Shown here piece by piece: positions 1-7,917 of a stretch of DNA of 38,266 bases. A program made the position numbers and the translations under genes. Where the stretch lies: IMG/VR virus record IMGVR_UViG_3300034418_011152, positions 1 to 38,266 of that record; one strand, written 5' to 3'. Each line of letters starts with the position of its first letter. Position 1 is the stretch's first letter. This DNA is from a virus. The notes beneath the pieces are model-generated. The model was not told the origin of the DNA and made no database searches. It saw only the letters and a program-made list of their open reading frames with translations.

Positions 1-3
1 CTA

Positions 4-2316
4 ATGGCTCAAATTAAAATATATGAACCGCAAGAATATTTTAATACTTTAAAACAAGGAGACGCTGAAACAGGAGAGGGTTCTTTACCAGAAGCTCCTG
101 CTAAAATAAGATTTCTAGTAGAAGGAGCACCTAATAGAGAATCTAAACTAGCAACGTTAAAAAAATTTTATACGGATGTCCAAGAAATTGATGATGGTAA
201 TTATATCTTAACAGATGCTAAAGGAAAAAAACATATTTTTGATGACAGGGAAAAAACTAATTTTGCAGATTTAATTGATGCATCTAAAGAAATAACGGAA
301 GCATTAGCTTCTACTGCAGGAGCTATTGGTGGAAGTATGGTTGCACCAGGAGCTGGTACTATAGCAGGATCTGGAGCAGGTATGGCAGCAGGAGCAGAAA
401 TTTTTGAAAGAGTAGCTCAAATGTTTGGTACAGAAATTTTACGAACTCCAGAAGAGTATGCTAAACAAAGAGCAACAGATGTTGCTTTTGGTTCAGTGGG
501 TCAAGCAGTGGCTCCTATGATATTTAAAACTCTCAAATACGGTATTACGGGTGGAAAAGATGCAATTGCAAAAGCAGGGCAAAGACTAGAAGCTTTTGTT
601 AATGCAGGAGTAGAGCCTAGTTTAGGTCAAGTTACAACAAATAGAGGAATTCAAACCATTGAATTAGCTTTGGGAAATATACCAGGATCTTCTGGAAAAA
701 TTGCACAATTTGCCCAAAAGGCTCAAGATGATTTTGGAAAATCAGTAGTTAACTTATCAAAAAAAATATTAGCTGGCGAAGGTGCTACTTTAGATGATAT
801 AGCTAAACAAGCTATTCCAGATGAAACTATTGCTGGTCAAGTTATACAAAAAGGTATTTCTGATAAAGGTATGTTAAATGGAGTTAATTCCATGGATAGT
901 TGGACAGGAAGATTTAAATCTGTAACAGGATTATTGTTTGGTAAAGTAGATGAGTACGTTCCTCCTAAATCTTTATTTAATATTTCTAATACACAGAACA
1001 TGTTATTAGATTTAAACAAACCAATTGCAGGAGCTCCTACAGTAACTAAACTTTTAGAAAATCCATTTATAGCAGATGTATTTGAAGGAGTATTAAAAGA
1101 CTCTTCTAAGTTAGCAACGAAAGATGGAGTAAACAGATTATCTTATGAAGCTTTAAAAACTATGAGAAGCAGAATTGGGGACAGATTATCGGACGCTACT
1201 CTAATAGGCAATACTGAAAGAGGACAGTTAAAACAACTATATGGAGCACTTACAAGAGATATTGAAGCAGGTGTTTTAAACACAGGTGGTCCTGCGGCTG
1301 TTAAAGCATTGCAAAGAGCAAACGCAACTTATGAAAAAGGATTACAAAAATTAGAAGATTTTTTACAACCTATATACAATAAAGCAGATCCAGATAATAT
1401 TGTAAAAAGTTTAATGGGATCTTCAGCAGAAGGAGCTACAAGAATTGCTGCAGTTAAATCTTCGCTTACTGCTCCTCAATATAAAGTTTTATTATCTACT
1501 ATACTAGATAAAATGGGAAGAATTTCTCCAGGTCAAGGATTGGCTGAGGGAGCAGAACAAACAGGTAGATTTTCAACTGAAGTATTTTTAACCAATTGGA
1601 ACAAATTATCTCCTGCGGCTAAAAAAGTTTTATTTAACGGTAAAGGCTTTGGGCCTGGAATGATTAAAGACTTAGATGCTTTAACTAAAGTAAGTTCTAT
1701 TATTAGAGAAAGCGGTAAAACATTTAAAAATCCATCAGGTACTGCGGATAGATTAGCCGGTGTTGGTTTAGTAATTGGAGGTGGTGCTGGAGTAGTTACT
1801 GGTAATCCGATGTTCTTAGCAGCATTGCCTGTAGTTATGGGTGCATCTAATTTAACAGCTAGATTAATGACGAATCCTAAATTTGTTAAATGGGCAGCTG
1901 AGGCTACCAAGATAGCGGGTAACAAAGGTTTCCAAGGAGTAGCAGAGCATTTAACTAAATTAGGGGTTATTGCAGCTAATTCCTCTCCAGAGGAAAGACA
2001 ATATTTATATGAGTATTTAGACACAATAGCTAAATCTGGAAACGCTAATGCTGCGTTAGCCACAGAAGAAGATAAAATGTCTATTAGACCTACTAGAGGT
2101 GGAGGAGAACAAATCACTACAGAACAACAAATTAACGTACCTACTTTAGATAGATCTATTTTACCTGGTGCATCTACAGGAACTTCCATGGCACCTGCTA
2201 CAATGCCCACGGCTCAGGGAGCTGGTGGAATAGCTTCTTTAGCTAATAACCCTCAAGCCTATCAAGCACTATTTCCTGGTGATACATTAGGTGCTGTACT
2301 TGCAGGTAGAAGATAA
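4..2316 (+). CDS. putative internal virion / structural protein (770 aa)
   Basis: The ATG sits in a TAATG context (TAA at 2-4), so an upstream gene probably ends here and the two are translationally coupled. An N-terminal segment (about residues 33-82) is followed by a Gly/Ala-rich hydrophobic stretch at 100-131, a long mixed helical middle and a second Gly-rich hydrophobic stretch at 584-617. The C-terminus is Thr/Pro/Ala-rich. Large size plus glycine-zipper-like hydrophobic segments is typical of phage internal or ejection proteins that cross the host membrane during DNA entry. I infer that role from architecture and from the neighbouring virion-type genes, not from a recognised domain. The gene itself is certain; the function is tentative. 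Confidence 0.6.
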   Translation: MAQIKIYEPQEYFNTLKQGDAETGEGSLPEAPAKIRFLVEGAPNRESKLATLKKFYTDVQEIDDGNYILTDAKGKKHIFDDREKTNFADLIDASKEITEALASTAGAIGGSMVAPGAGTIAGSGAGMAAGAEIFERVAQMFGTEILRTPEEYAKQRATDVAFGSVGQAVAPMIFKTLKYGITGGKDAIAKAGQRLEAFVNAGVEPSLGQVTTNRGIQTIELALGNIPGSSGKIAQFAQKAQDDFGKSVVNLSKKILAGEGATLDDIAKQAIPDETIAGQVIQKGISDKGMLNGVNSMDSWTGRFKSVTGLLFGKVDEYVPPKSLFNISNTQNMLLDLNKPIAGAPTVTKLLENPFIADVFEGVLKDSSKLATKDGVNRLSYEALKTMRSRIGDRLSDATLIGNTERGQLKQLYGALTRDIEAGVLNTGGPAAVKALQRANATYEKGLQKLEDFLQPIYNKADPDNIVKSLMGSSAEGATRIAAVKSSLTAPQYKVLLSTILDKMGRISPGQGLAEGAEQTGRFSTEVFLTNWNKLSPAAKKVLFNGKGFGPGMIKDLDALTKVSSIIRESGKTFKNPSGTADRLAGVGLVIGGGAGVVTGNPMFLAALPVVMGASNLTARLMTNPKFVKWAAEATKIAGNKGFQGVAEHLTKLGVIAANSSPEERQYLYEYLDTIAKSGNANAALATEEDKMSIRPTRGGGEQITTEQQINVPTLDRSILPGASTGTSMAPATMPTAQGAGGIASLANNPQAYQALFPGDTLGAVLAGRR

Positions 2317-2522
2317 TGGCTAGACGTAATCGTAATTCATCTACAGCACATCAAAGAATAGATGATCACGAAAAGCTTTGTCGAATCATGCAAAAACAAA
2401 CTTGTCAAAAAATTGAAGAGTTACATCAACAAATAAACAGCATTAAAACAATATTAGTAGTATCTGCAGGATCTATAATTGGTGGTTTATTTACTATCGT
2501 TCTTATGCTACTACAGCAGTAG
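2316..2522 (+). CDS. small coiled-coil protein with C-terminal membrane segment
   Basis: This 68-aa protein overlaps the preceding stop codon (TAATG). Residues 1-43 are charged and heptad-like (IDDHEKL, IEELHQQI), and residues 44-66 form one hydrophobic membrane helix. This helix-then-anchor layout resembles XhlA-like lysis-accessory proteins or small membrane-anchored virion proteins. I cannot choose between them from sequence. Two cysteines (C22, C30) lie in the coiled region. Confidence 0.7.
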   Translation: MARRNRNSSTAHQRIDDHEKLCRIMQKQTCQKIEELHQQINSIKTILVVSAGSIIGGLFTIVLMLLQQ

Positions 2523-3232
2523 TGAAAATCATAAAAGAAAATAATTTATTTAAAATCGAAGACTTCTCTAAAGTACAGAAGTATCCATATAAACACTATA
2601 ATCGTTTTGCAGACGAAAAAGGTAGAAAATATTTAGTGGAAGAAAAAAAGGTTCCTTCAGTAACTACTATTTTATCTGCTACTCAGTCTGATGAAAAAAG
2701 ACAAGGGTTATTACGGTGGAGAAAAAAAGAAGGAGAAGCTCAAGCGCAAAAGATATTAAGTGAAGCTACTAAACGTGGTACGGAAATGCACTATGTATTA
2801 GAAAACTATTTAAATGGACAGATCTATTATAATGAATCTCCAGAGGGAGAGCGACCACGGATCATGGCTCATACCATATTAGAAAATTTAACAGATCTAA
2901 CCGAGGTATGGGGTAATGAAGTAAGTTTGGCCTACGAGGATAAGTACGCTGGAACTACTGATTGTATAGCACTATACGGAGGGAAACCAACCATTGTAGA
3001 CTTTAAACAATCTAATAAACCTAAAAAAGAAGAATGGGTTGAAGACTATAAATATCAATTAGGAGCGTATTATTTGGCTCATGTTAAGAACTATGGTCCT
3101 ATCGAACAAGGTATTATATCCATATGTTGTAAAGATCTTACTTATCAAAGCTTCCTACTAAATGAAGATAAACTAAAAGAATATTCAGATAAATTCCTTC
3201 AAAGGGTAGAACAGTTTCAAAAACTGCAATAA
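2522..3232 (+). CDS. PD-(D/E)XK exonuclease (RecB/Cas4-like)
   Basis: The 236-aa protein shows the ordered motifs of the RecB/Cas4-type nuclease fold: RGTEMH with H90, a conserved Glu near 133, D147 in the GTTDC strand, D160-F-K162 as the catalytic D...DxK core, and QLGAYYLA at 179-186 as the QxxxY motif. It should degrade or process DNA ends during recombination or host DNA breakdown. The start is GTG at 2522, overlapping the TAG of the previous gene (TAGTG). Similar exonucleases are common in marine phages. No Cys cluster of the Cas4 iron-sulfur type is visible. Confidence 0.85.
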   Translation: MKIIKENNLFKIEDFSKVQKYPYKHYNRFADEKGRKYLVEEKKVPSVTTILSATQSDEKRQGLLRWRKKEGEAQAQKILSEATKRGTEMHYVLENYLNGQIYYNESPEGERPRIMAHTILENLTDLTEVWGNEVSLAYEDKYAGTTDCIALYGGKPTIVDFKQSNKPKKEEWVEDYKYQLGAYYLAHVKNYGPIEQGIISICCKDLTYQSFLLNEDKLKEYSDKFLQRVEQFQKLQ

Positions 3233-3241
3233 ACTTTGAAA

Positions 3242-3898
3242 ATGACAAAAGGAATTTTCATAAACGAAGACGATCAAGATTGGGGTAGTTCTGGTATGAA
3301 TAATATAGTCCAACCAAAAGAAGTGCTAGTTCATAAACATTTAATTGTTAGAGCAGAAGCAGTTAATCCTCCAATGGTAGAACAACACTTAAAAGATTGG
3401 TTATTTAATTTTATTGAAACTATTAATATGAAAGTATTAATGGGTCCTTATGTTATTTATCATGACGTGCCAGGTAATAGAGGTATTACAGGAGCAGCTA
3501 TTATTGAAACCTCTCACATTGTTATGCATGTTTGGGATGAGCCATCGCCAGCGTTAATGCAATTTGATGTATACTCTTGCGGTGAATTTGATCCTGAAGT
3601 GATTTGTAAAAAAATTAAAAAAGATTTTGACATTGTAAAAATAGAATATAAATTCTTAGACAGGGATACAGAACTAAGAGATATATCTGGTGGAATGAGT
3701 GTAGAAAAAAATAGATTAAAAGATTTAATTATAAAAAATAATCAAGATAAAGAAAAAAAAGATAAAGAAAAACTTTTATTAAAGACAAGAAAAGAAGTAA
3801 ATATTAATAAAGATGGATCTGGTTACACAATTAAAGAAGGTCCTAATAAAGGTAAAGTATTGGCTCATATTCAAACAATCCATAAAAATATAATTTAA
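3242..3898 (+). CDS. speD: SpeD-like pyruvoyl-dependent decarboxylase homologue
   Basis: The core matches prokaryotic S-adenosylmethionine decarboxylase: a Gly-rich turn (GNRGITGAAI), then ETSHIVMHVWDE and YSCGEFDP. By alignment with the bacterial enzyme, S91 would become the pyruvoyl group, and H96 and C113 are the processing and catalytic residues. The residue before the cleaved Ser is usually Glu and is Thr here. SpeD homologues can also decarboxylate ornithine or arginine, so the substrate is open. A Lys/Glu-rich tail of about 80 residues follows the domain and is not part of the usual family. ATG at 3242 is preferred; an in-frame TTG lies two codons upstream. Confidence 0.78.
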   Translation: MTKGIFINEDDQDWGSSGMNNIVQPKEVLVHKHLIVRAEAVNPPMVEQHLKDWLFNFIETINMKVLMGPYVIYHDVPGNRGITGAAIIETSHIVMHVWDEPSPALMQFDVYSCGEFDPEVICKKIKKDFDIVKIEYKFLDRDTELRDISGGMSVEKNRLKDLIIKNNQDKEKKDKEKLLLKTRKEVNINKDGSGYTIKEGPNKGKVLAHIQTIHKNII

Positions 3899-4128
3899 TG
3901 GATGAATTTATTATTATAGTGATGCTTTGTATCCTTAGTCCTTCAACAGGAAAAGAAGAATGTTATCCATTAGCAGAAAACCCTAAAGTTTTTTATAGAA
4001 CAGAAAAAGAATGTAATTTAGAAGCTATTGAAAAAAGAAAAGAAGTAACAAGCGTAGCTTTATCTTATAGATATACAGTAACAGGTGTATATTCTCATTG
4101 TATCAAAGAAAAAAGAACTGATACTTGA
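3898..4128 (+). CDS. small hypothetical protein, possibly exported, four cysteines
   Basis: This 76-aa protein starts in a TAATG overlap with the SpeD-like gene. Residues 4-13 are hydrophobic but the segment is short for a classical signal peptide. Cysteines at 11, 22, 39 and 68 could form disulfides if it is exported. I do not recognise a family. The downstream promoter for hsp20 overlaps its last codons. Confidence 0.6.
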   Translation: MDEFIIIVMLCILSPSTGKEECYPLAENPKVFYRTEKECNLEAIEKRKEVTSVALSYRYTVTGVYSHCIKEKRTDT

Positions 4129-4154
4129 TATAACTTAATTTATTACTATATAAT
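4125..4154 (+). promoter_or_regulatory. sigma70-like promoter for hsp20
   Basis: TTGATA (4125-4130) is followed by an 18-base spacer and a perfect TATAAT (4149-4154). Transcription should start near 4161, leaving a leader of about 56 bases before hsp20. The leader holds a short GC-rich stem, AUGUGG paired with CCAUAU around a CUGG loop. This is one of the best host-type promoters in the window. Confidence 0.7.
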
Positions 4155-4216
4155 GCTCATGGTGCAGCAATGTGGCTGGCCATATTAACTTGCTTAACTA
4201 TAACAAGGAGTAATAT

Positions 4217-4624
4217 ATGACAAGTTTTGATTTAATTAATTCCGTACACAAACAATTTTTTGATAAAGGATTAGACATCTTTGATGGTGTTTTTGATTCT
4301 TGGTCAAAAGTAACTGGGTTTCCATTTTGGAATGTTGTAAAATATTCTAAAGGTAAATACGGTTTAGAACTAGGATTAGCTGGTTTCAAGAAAGAAAATG
4401 TTCTTGTAGAAGTAAACGATGGCGTTTTAACTATTGAAGGTAAAGTAGATGATTCAGCTGTGGACTATGTTCAAAAAGGTTTGTCTACTAAATCTTTCTT
4501 TAAACAATTTTCATTACCTAATGAAGCAATTGTTGACGAAGCTAAGATGGAAGATGGAATGTTAAAAATACAATTTGGTATTAAAGAAGTAGAAAAGACT
4601 TCTAAAAAAGTTGATATCAAATAA
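4217..4624 (+). CDS. hsp20: Hsp20 family small heat shock protein
   Basis: The 135-aa protein carries an alpha-crystallin domain from about residue 48 to the end: YGLELGLAGFKKENVLVEV, then VLTIEG, then the closing GMLKI strand. Holdase chaperones of this type keep unfolding proteins soluble and are frequent in marine T4-like and other phages. The C-terminal IxI oligomerisation motif is not obvious (it ends KKVDIK). AAGGAG lies just upstream of the ATG, and the gene has its own promoter, so it can be expressed apart from its upstream neighbours. The aromatic-rich N-terminal arm fits the family. Confidence 0.9.
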   Translation: MTSFDLINSVHKQFFDKGLDIFDGVFDSWSKVTGFPFWNVVKYSKGKYGLELGLAGFKKENVLVEVNDGVLTIEGKVDDSAVDYVQKGLSTKSFFKQFSLPNEAIVDEAKMEDGMLKIQFGIKEVEKTSKKVDIK

Positions 4625-4690
4625 TGTTTCCTTACACAGAAGAGGAGCTTGAATTTATTAACAAATAAATTTCATACCTAGTCTTTTATT

Positions 4691-4738
4691 GTCATCCTTC
4701 TTAGGTTACCATTTCGTTCTAACCAATAGGAGGATGAC
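4691..4738 (+). promoter_or_regulatory. RNA hairpin occluding the ribosome binding site of the next gene
   Basis: GTCATCCT (4691-4698) is the exact reverse complement of AGGATGAC (4731-4738), and GGTTA (4704-4708) pairs with TAACC (4720-4724) inside it. The right arm contains part of the Shine-Dalgarno AGGAGG (4728-4733) and runs up to the ATG at 4739. Folded RNA would hide the ribosome site, as in RNA thermometers or other translational switches. No U-tract follows, so it is not a terminator. A 14-codon frame also starts at 4624, overlapping the hsp20 stop. Confidence 0.5.
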
Positions 4739-4882
4739 ATGCCAAAAAGAAAAGAAGAAACCTTGATGGATATACTAGATAGAATTGAAGACGATCTAGT
4801 AACTCTTAGAGACAAAGTTGAAGAAATGGAAGATCAGGAGGATTGCGATGACGATTCTTTTGATGACGAGGACGAAGAATAA
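4739..4882 (+). CDS. small acidic coiled-coil protein (47 aa)
   Basis: The ATG is preceded by AGGAGG with five-base spacing, which decides the start. The N-terminus is basic (PKRK), the middle is a predicted amphipathic helix (ILDRIEDDL, LRDKVEEME) and the last 15 residues are nearly all Asp/Glu. I recognise no family. Translation may be gated by the hairpin covering its ribosome binding site. Confidence 0.7.
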   Translation: MPKRKEETLMDILDRIEDDLVTLRDKVEEMEDQEDCDDDSFDDEDEE

Positions 4883-4895
4883 TTATAAGATAATA

Positions 4896-4976
4896 ATGAA
4901 ACTAACACATACACACCTAGCATATATTGGATTAGGGATCGTAGCAGCTATTTGGATTCTTAATTTAATTCAGTAA
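4896..4976 (+). CDS. 26-aa single-pass membrane peptide
   Basis: The peptide begins MKLTHTHLAY and continues as one hydrophobic helix (IGLGIVAAIWILNLI). It is the last frame before a strong terminator and starts 14 bases after the preceding stop, but the ribosome binding site is weak. Tiny membrane peptides occur in phage lysis or superinfection functions; no role can be assigned. Confidence 0.45.
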   Translation: MKLTHTHLAYIGLGIVAAIWILNLIQ

Positions 4977-4984
4977 AGTTACTA

Positions 4985-5030
4985 GGGCAGTAGCTATAGT
5001 ACTAAAAGCTACTGCCCTTTTCTATTTTGT
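4985..5030 (+). terminator. rho-independent terminator
   Basis: GGGCAGTAGCT (4985-4995) pairs perfectly over 11 bases with AGCTACTGCCC (5007-5017), followed by TTTTCTATTTTG. It ends the plus-strand hsp20 unit. The opposite strand lacks a U-tract, so the convergent helicase gene probably does not share it. Confidence 0.9.
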
Positions 5031-5095
5031 TAACCACAACAAATAGAAGGAATAAAACCCAATTGTTTTACTCAAATAATAATATAATGATTTTT

Positions 5096-6523
5096 TTAAT
5101 TAAGCCAAGTTTTAATTTCTTCACCCAATGTCTCTCCAGATATAGTAAGTTTTTTATTGAGAGCATCTACAATCTTTTCGTCTATTGTTTGTTTGGCTAT
5201 TATATCAATATAAACAACATTCTTTTTTTGACCTATGCGGTGTGCTCTATCTTCCGATTGAAGCCTAACCTCTAGGTTGTAATTATTAGAAAAATAAATA
5301 ACGTAACCAGCTGCGGTTAAAGTTAATCCATAACCTCCAACAGTTGGATTACCAATAAAGAAACGAACATTAGGATCTGTTTGAAAATCATGACAAATCT
5401 TTTTACGAGTATCTACAGAGGTTGCTCCATACATAGTAACACAACTACCTTTACCATATTTTTTAGATATCTCGTAAGCAATGTCTTCTATATTTTTAAC
5501 ATAGTTAGCCCAGATAATTGCTTTGCCATTAATTTCGTCTAGCACTGTCATTAGTTCTTCCATTTTAGGATTGTCCAATTCTTCTGTTTCTCCATTATCA
5601 TTTTTAACAAAACCATTGGTGACTTGATGTAATCTTAATATTTCAGTTAGTTTATTCGTAAAAGAAACAGTGCTATCGTTTAGAACAGCAAACGCTTTTT
5701 GTTTTAGTTTCTCATACAATAATTCTTGTTTATTTTTTAAGGTAACATATCTTTGTTCGTATATTTTTTCCGGTATGTCTAAACAATCTTCTTTTTTAAC
5801 TCTAGTAGAAAAAGTTTTAATTTTATATTCTAACTCATCTAAATTTTTATAAAATTTTGGGATCTGTACTTGTTGATTGGCTCCTGTATAAATAGTATGC
5901 ATCTCTGCATATCTTGCTCTAAAAGCATAATACGAATCATAACCTAACAAACTAGTGTCTAAAAATTTACATTGTGCATATAAATCTAACGGTGATTTAG
6001 TAATCGGAGATCCTGTTAAGATCCTACGAACCACGGCCAACGGAGCAATCTTATGAATATGTTTAGTTCGTTTGGCTTTGGGGTTTTTAATTGTAGTAGC
6101 TTCATCAATAATGATAGCACTTTTTTTATTGTAATATAAAAAAGACAATGCGTTCTCAAATCCATTTTTGTTAGATAGAGCTTCTACGTTCATTAATAAG
6201 ATAGAAAAAGTATCTGTTAGTTTAGATTTAATAATATTTATTTTTTTGGTTTTAGTTAAATTCCAAACTTGTATATATCTATGTATATCATCTGATAGAT
6301 GAGTATTAATTTCTTTTTCCCACATGGCATAAACAGATTTCGGTGCGATGATTAAAGCTGATTCGATTTTATTTTCTTGGTACAACATACCAAGATTATC
6401 TATAGTTGTTTTAGTTTTACCTGTACCCATGTCCATGAAAAAAGCCCAATTGACTTTATCTTTACAATCATTAATAGCTTGTAATTGATGTTCGTAAGGC
6501 TTTGTTTTGAATTTATAATCCAT
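5096..6523 (-). CDS. SNF2-type DEAD-like helicase (475 aa)
   Basis: This superfamily 2 ATPase has motif I DMGTGKT (31-37), motif II DEAT (140-143), motif III-type LTGSP (169-173) and motif VI QSEDRAHRIGQ (422-432), the last being characteristic of SNF2-like enzymes. The length matches compact phage SNF2 helicases. It probably acts in replication, recombination or fork restart by translocating on DNA. It is a lone minus-strand gene divergent from the replication block, with only 59 bases between the two start codons. No good Shine-Dalgarno precedes the ATG. Confidence 0.9.
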   Translation of the reverse strand: MDYKFKTKPYEHQLQAINDCKDKVNWAFFMDMGTGKTKTTIDNLGMLYQENKIESALIIAPKSVYAMWEKEINTHLSDDIHRYIQVWNLTKTKKINIIKSKLTDTFSILLMNVEALSNKNGFENALSFLYYNKKSAIIIDEATTIKNPKAKRTKHIHKIAPLAVVRRILTGSPITKSPLDLYAQCKFLDTSLLGYDSYYAFRARYAEMHTIYTGANQQVQIPKFYKNLDELEYKIKTFSTRVKKEDCLDIPEKIYEQRYVTLKNKQELLYEKLKQKAFAVLNDSTVSFTNKLTEILRLHQVTNGFVKNDNGETEELDNPKMEELMTVLDEINGKAIIWANYVKNIEDIAYEISKKYGKGSCVTMYGATSVDTRKKICHDFQTDPNVRFFIGNPTVGGYGLTLTAAGYVIYFSNNYNLEVRLQSEDRAHRIGQKKNVVYIDIIAKQTIDEKIVDALNKKLTISGETLGEEIKTWLN

Positions 6524-6546
6524 ATAAAATCATATATAATTTATTG

Positions 6547-6574
6547 TTGACTTCGTAAAGGAAATAATTATACG
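6547..6574 (+). promoter_or_regulatory. candidate promoter of the replication block
   Basis: TTGACT (6547-6552), a 16-base spacer and TATACG (6569-6574) lie just before the ATG at 6583. The predicted transcription start falls within a few bases of the ATG, so the first gene may be leaderless; the nearest AAGGA is 21 bases away, too far to serve it. The -10 matches only four of six consensus bases. Confidence 0.45.
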
Positions 6575-6582
6575 TATCGATT

Positions 6583-7119
6583 ATGGATTTCGAAAATATA
6601 AAAATAAGTGTAGATGACAAAGCTGTACATGGCATCTCCGCTAAGTGTAATGAATTAACTGATCTACTAAGAGAAGTAGAGAGTAAAGAAAACGAATTGC
6701 TTATATTGCAAAAAAAAGCAAAAGATCTTCAAGAGCGGGTCATTCCCGACTTGATGCACCAGGCAGGTGTTGATTCGATCGATCTAATAGATGGTTCAAG
6801 GGTTGAGGTCAAACCTGCCTACTACGCTAAAATACCTACCGAAAGAGAACAAGAAGCTTTCGATTGGCTAAGACAAAAAGGCAAGGATAGTTTAATTAAG
6901 AATACGGTTACTGCGTCCTTTGATAAAGGACAAGATAATTTAGTATCTCAATTAATCCAAGTCTGTGAAGAAAATGGTTTCAATTATAATAAGAAACAAA
7001 AAATTGAACCCATGACTTTAAAAGGATTTGTCAGAGAACAGATTGAAGATGGGAAAGAAATTCCGATGGATCTGTTTGGGGTATATATAGCAAATAAAAC
7101 TAAAATAACTAAAAAATAA
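6583..7119 (+). CDS. conserved phage protein with N-terminal coiled coil
   Basis: The 178-aa protein has a helical, heptad-rich segment at about 20-55 (LTDLLREVESKENELLIL) ending in RVIPDLMHQAG, then a small beta region (SIDLIDGSRVEVKPAYYAKI) and a helical C-terminus. This coiled coil followed by 'IDGSRVEVKP' layout is recurrent next to single-stranded DNA binding genes of marine phages and is of unknown function. It opens the replication operon and is nine bases upstream of the putative ssDNA-binding gene. No catalytic motif is evident. Confidence 0.7.
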   Translation: MDFENIKISVDDKAVHGISAKCNELTDLLREVESKENELLILQKKAKDLQERVIPDLMHQAGVDSIDLIDGSRVEVKPAYYAKIPTEREQEAFDWLRQKGKDSLIKNTVTASFDKGQDNLVSQLIQVCEENGFNYNKKQKIEPMTLKGFVREQIEDGKEIPMDLFGVYIANKTKITKK

Positions 7120-7128
7120 GGAGTAACA

Positions 7129-7917
7129 ATGAGTAACGAACAAGTAAAAAACGAAGTAGCAAAGAAAGCAAAGTCAGAAGTTGCAGTATTGGATATTGAA
7201 TCTTTTGGCGATCAAGGTTTTGAAAATCTTACATCAAAAGATTTAGCATTACCTTTTTTAAAAATACTAGGACAATTATCTCCACAAGTAACGCAAGGAG
7301 ATTCTAAATTCATTCCTGATGCTAGACCTGGTATGATTTTTAATACAGTGACTAATCAATTATATGATGGTCAAAAAGGAATTAATGTGGTTCCTTGTTT
7401 TTATAAACTTCAATACATTGAGTGGCAAGATAGAAAAGAAGGAACAGGTTCACCTGCTAATATTTATGAATCTGATTCTGACATCTTATCTAAAACTACT
7501 AGAGATGATTTCAATAAAGACCGTTTAGAAAATGGAAACTATGTTGAAGAAACTGCATCTCACTATGTGTTGATATTAGATAAAGACATGCCAACAGAGA
7601 CAGCATTAATTACTATGAAATCCACTCAAAGGAAAAAATCTAAAAAGTGGAATTCAATGATGCAGTCTATTAAAGAAAAGAAAAAAGATGGAAGTGGTTT
7701 TTACAAACCTGCTATGTTCACACAAGTATACAATCTTAAAACAGTTCTTGAAAAAAACTCTTTAGGATCTTGGTACGGTTGGGACATTGAGCATGTAAGT
7801 AAAGTTCCTAATAATTCTGTCCTTCAAGCAGCTCATGATTTTTATAAGTCATGTTCTGGCGGTGAAGTTAAAGTAAAATACGATAATGAGGAAACAGCAG
7901 AAAAAGCTCCTTTCTAA
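7129..7917 (+). CDS. putative single-stranded DNA binding protein
   Basis: A good ribosome site (AAGGAG) precedes the ATG. The 262-aa protein has a beta-rich centre with many aromatic residues and a flexible acidic C-terminus ending in NEETAEKAPF. A short acidic tail finishing in Pro-Phe or Phe is the docking signal of bacterial SSB and of T7 gp2.5. Position between the operon's first gene and the primase also fits. No OB-fold signature can be proved by eye, so another replication or recombination role is possible. Its stop codon overlaps the primase start (TAATG). Confidence 0.55.
   Translation: MSNEQVKNEVAKKAKSEVAVLDIESFGDQGFENLTSKDLALPFLKILGQLSPQVTQGDSKFIPDARPGMIFNTVTNQLYDGQKGINVVPCFYKLQYIEWQDRKEGTGSPANIYESDSDILSKTTRDDFNKDRLENGNYVEETASHYVLILDKDMPTETALITMKSTQRKKSKKWNSMMQSIKEKKKDGSGFYKPAMFTQVYNLKTVLEKNSLGSWYGWDIEHVSKVPNNSVLQAAHDFYKSCSGGEVKVKYDNEETAEKAPF

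Noticed and set aside
1533-2210. 225-codon open frame on the minus strand
   Set aside because: Antisense of the Gly/Ala-rich part of the 770-aa gene; composition is that of an antisense shadow.
6524-6582. Promoter for the minus-strand helicase
   Set aside because: The best pair found on that strand (TTTACG and TATATA) has a 15-base spacer and weak matches, so I did not annotate it.
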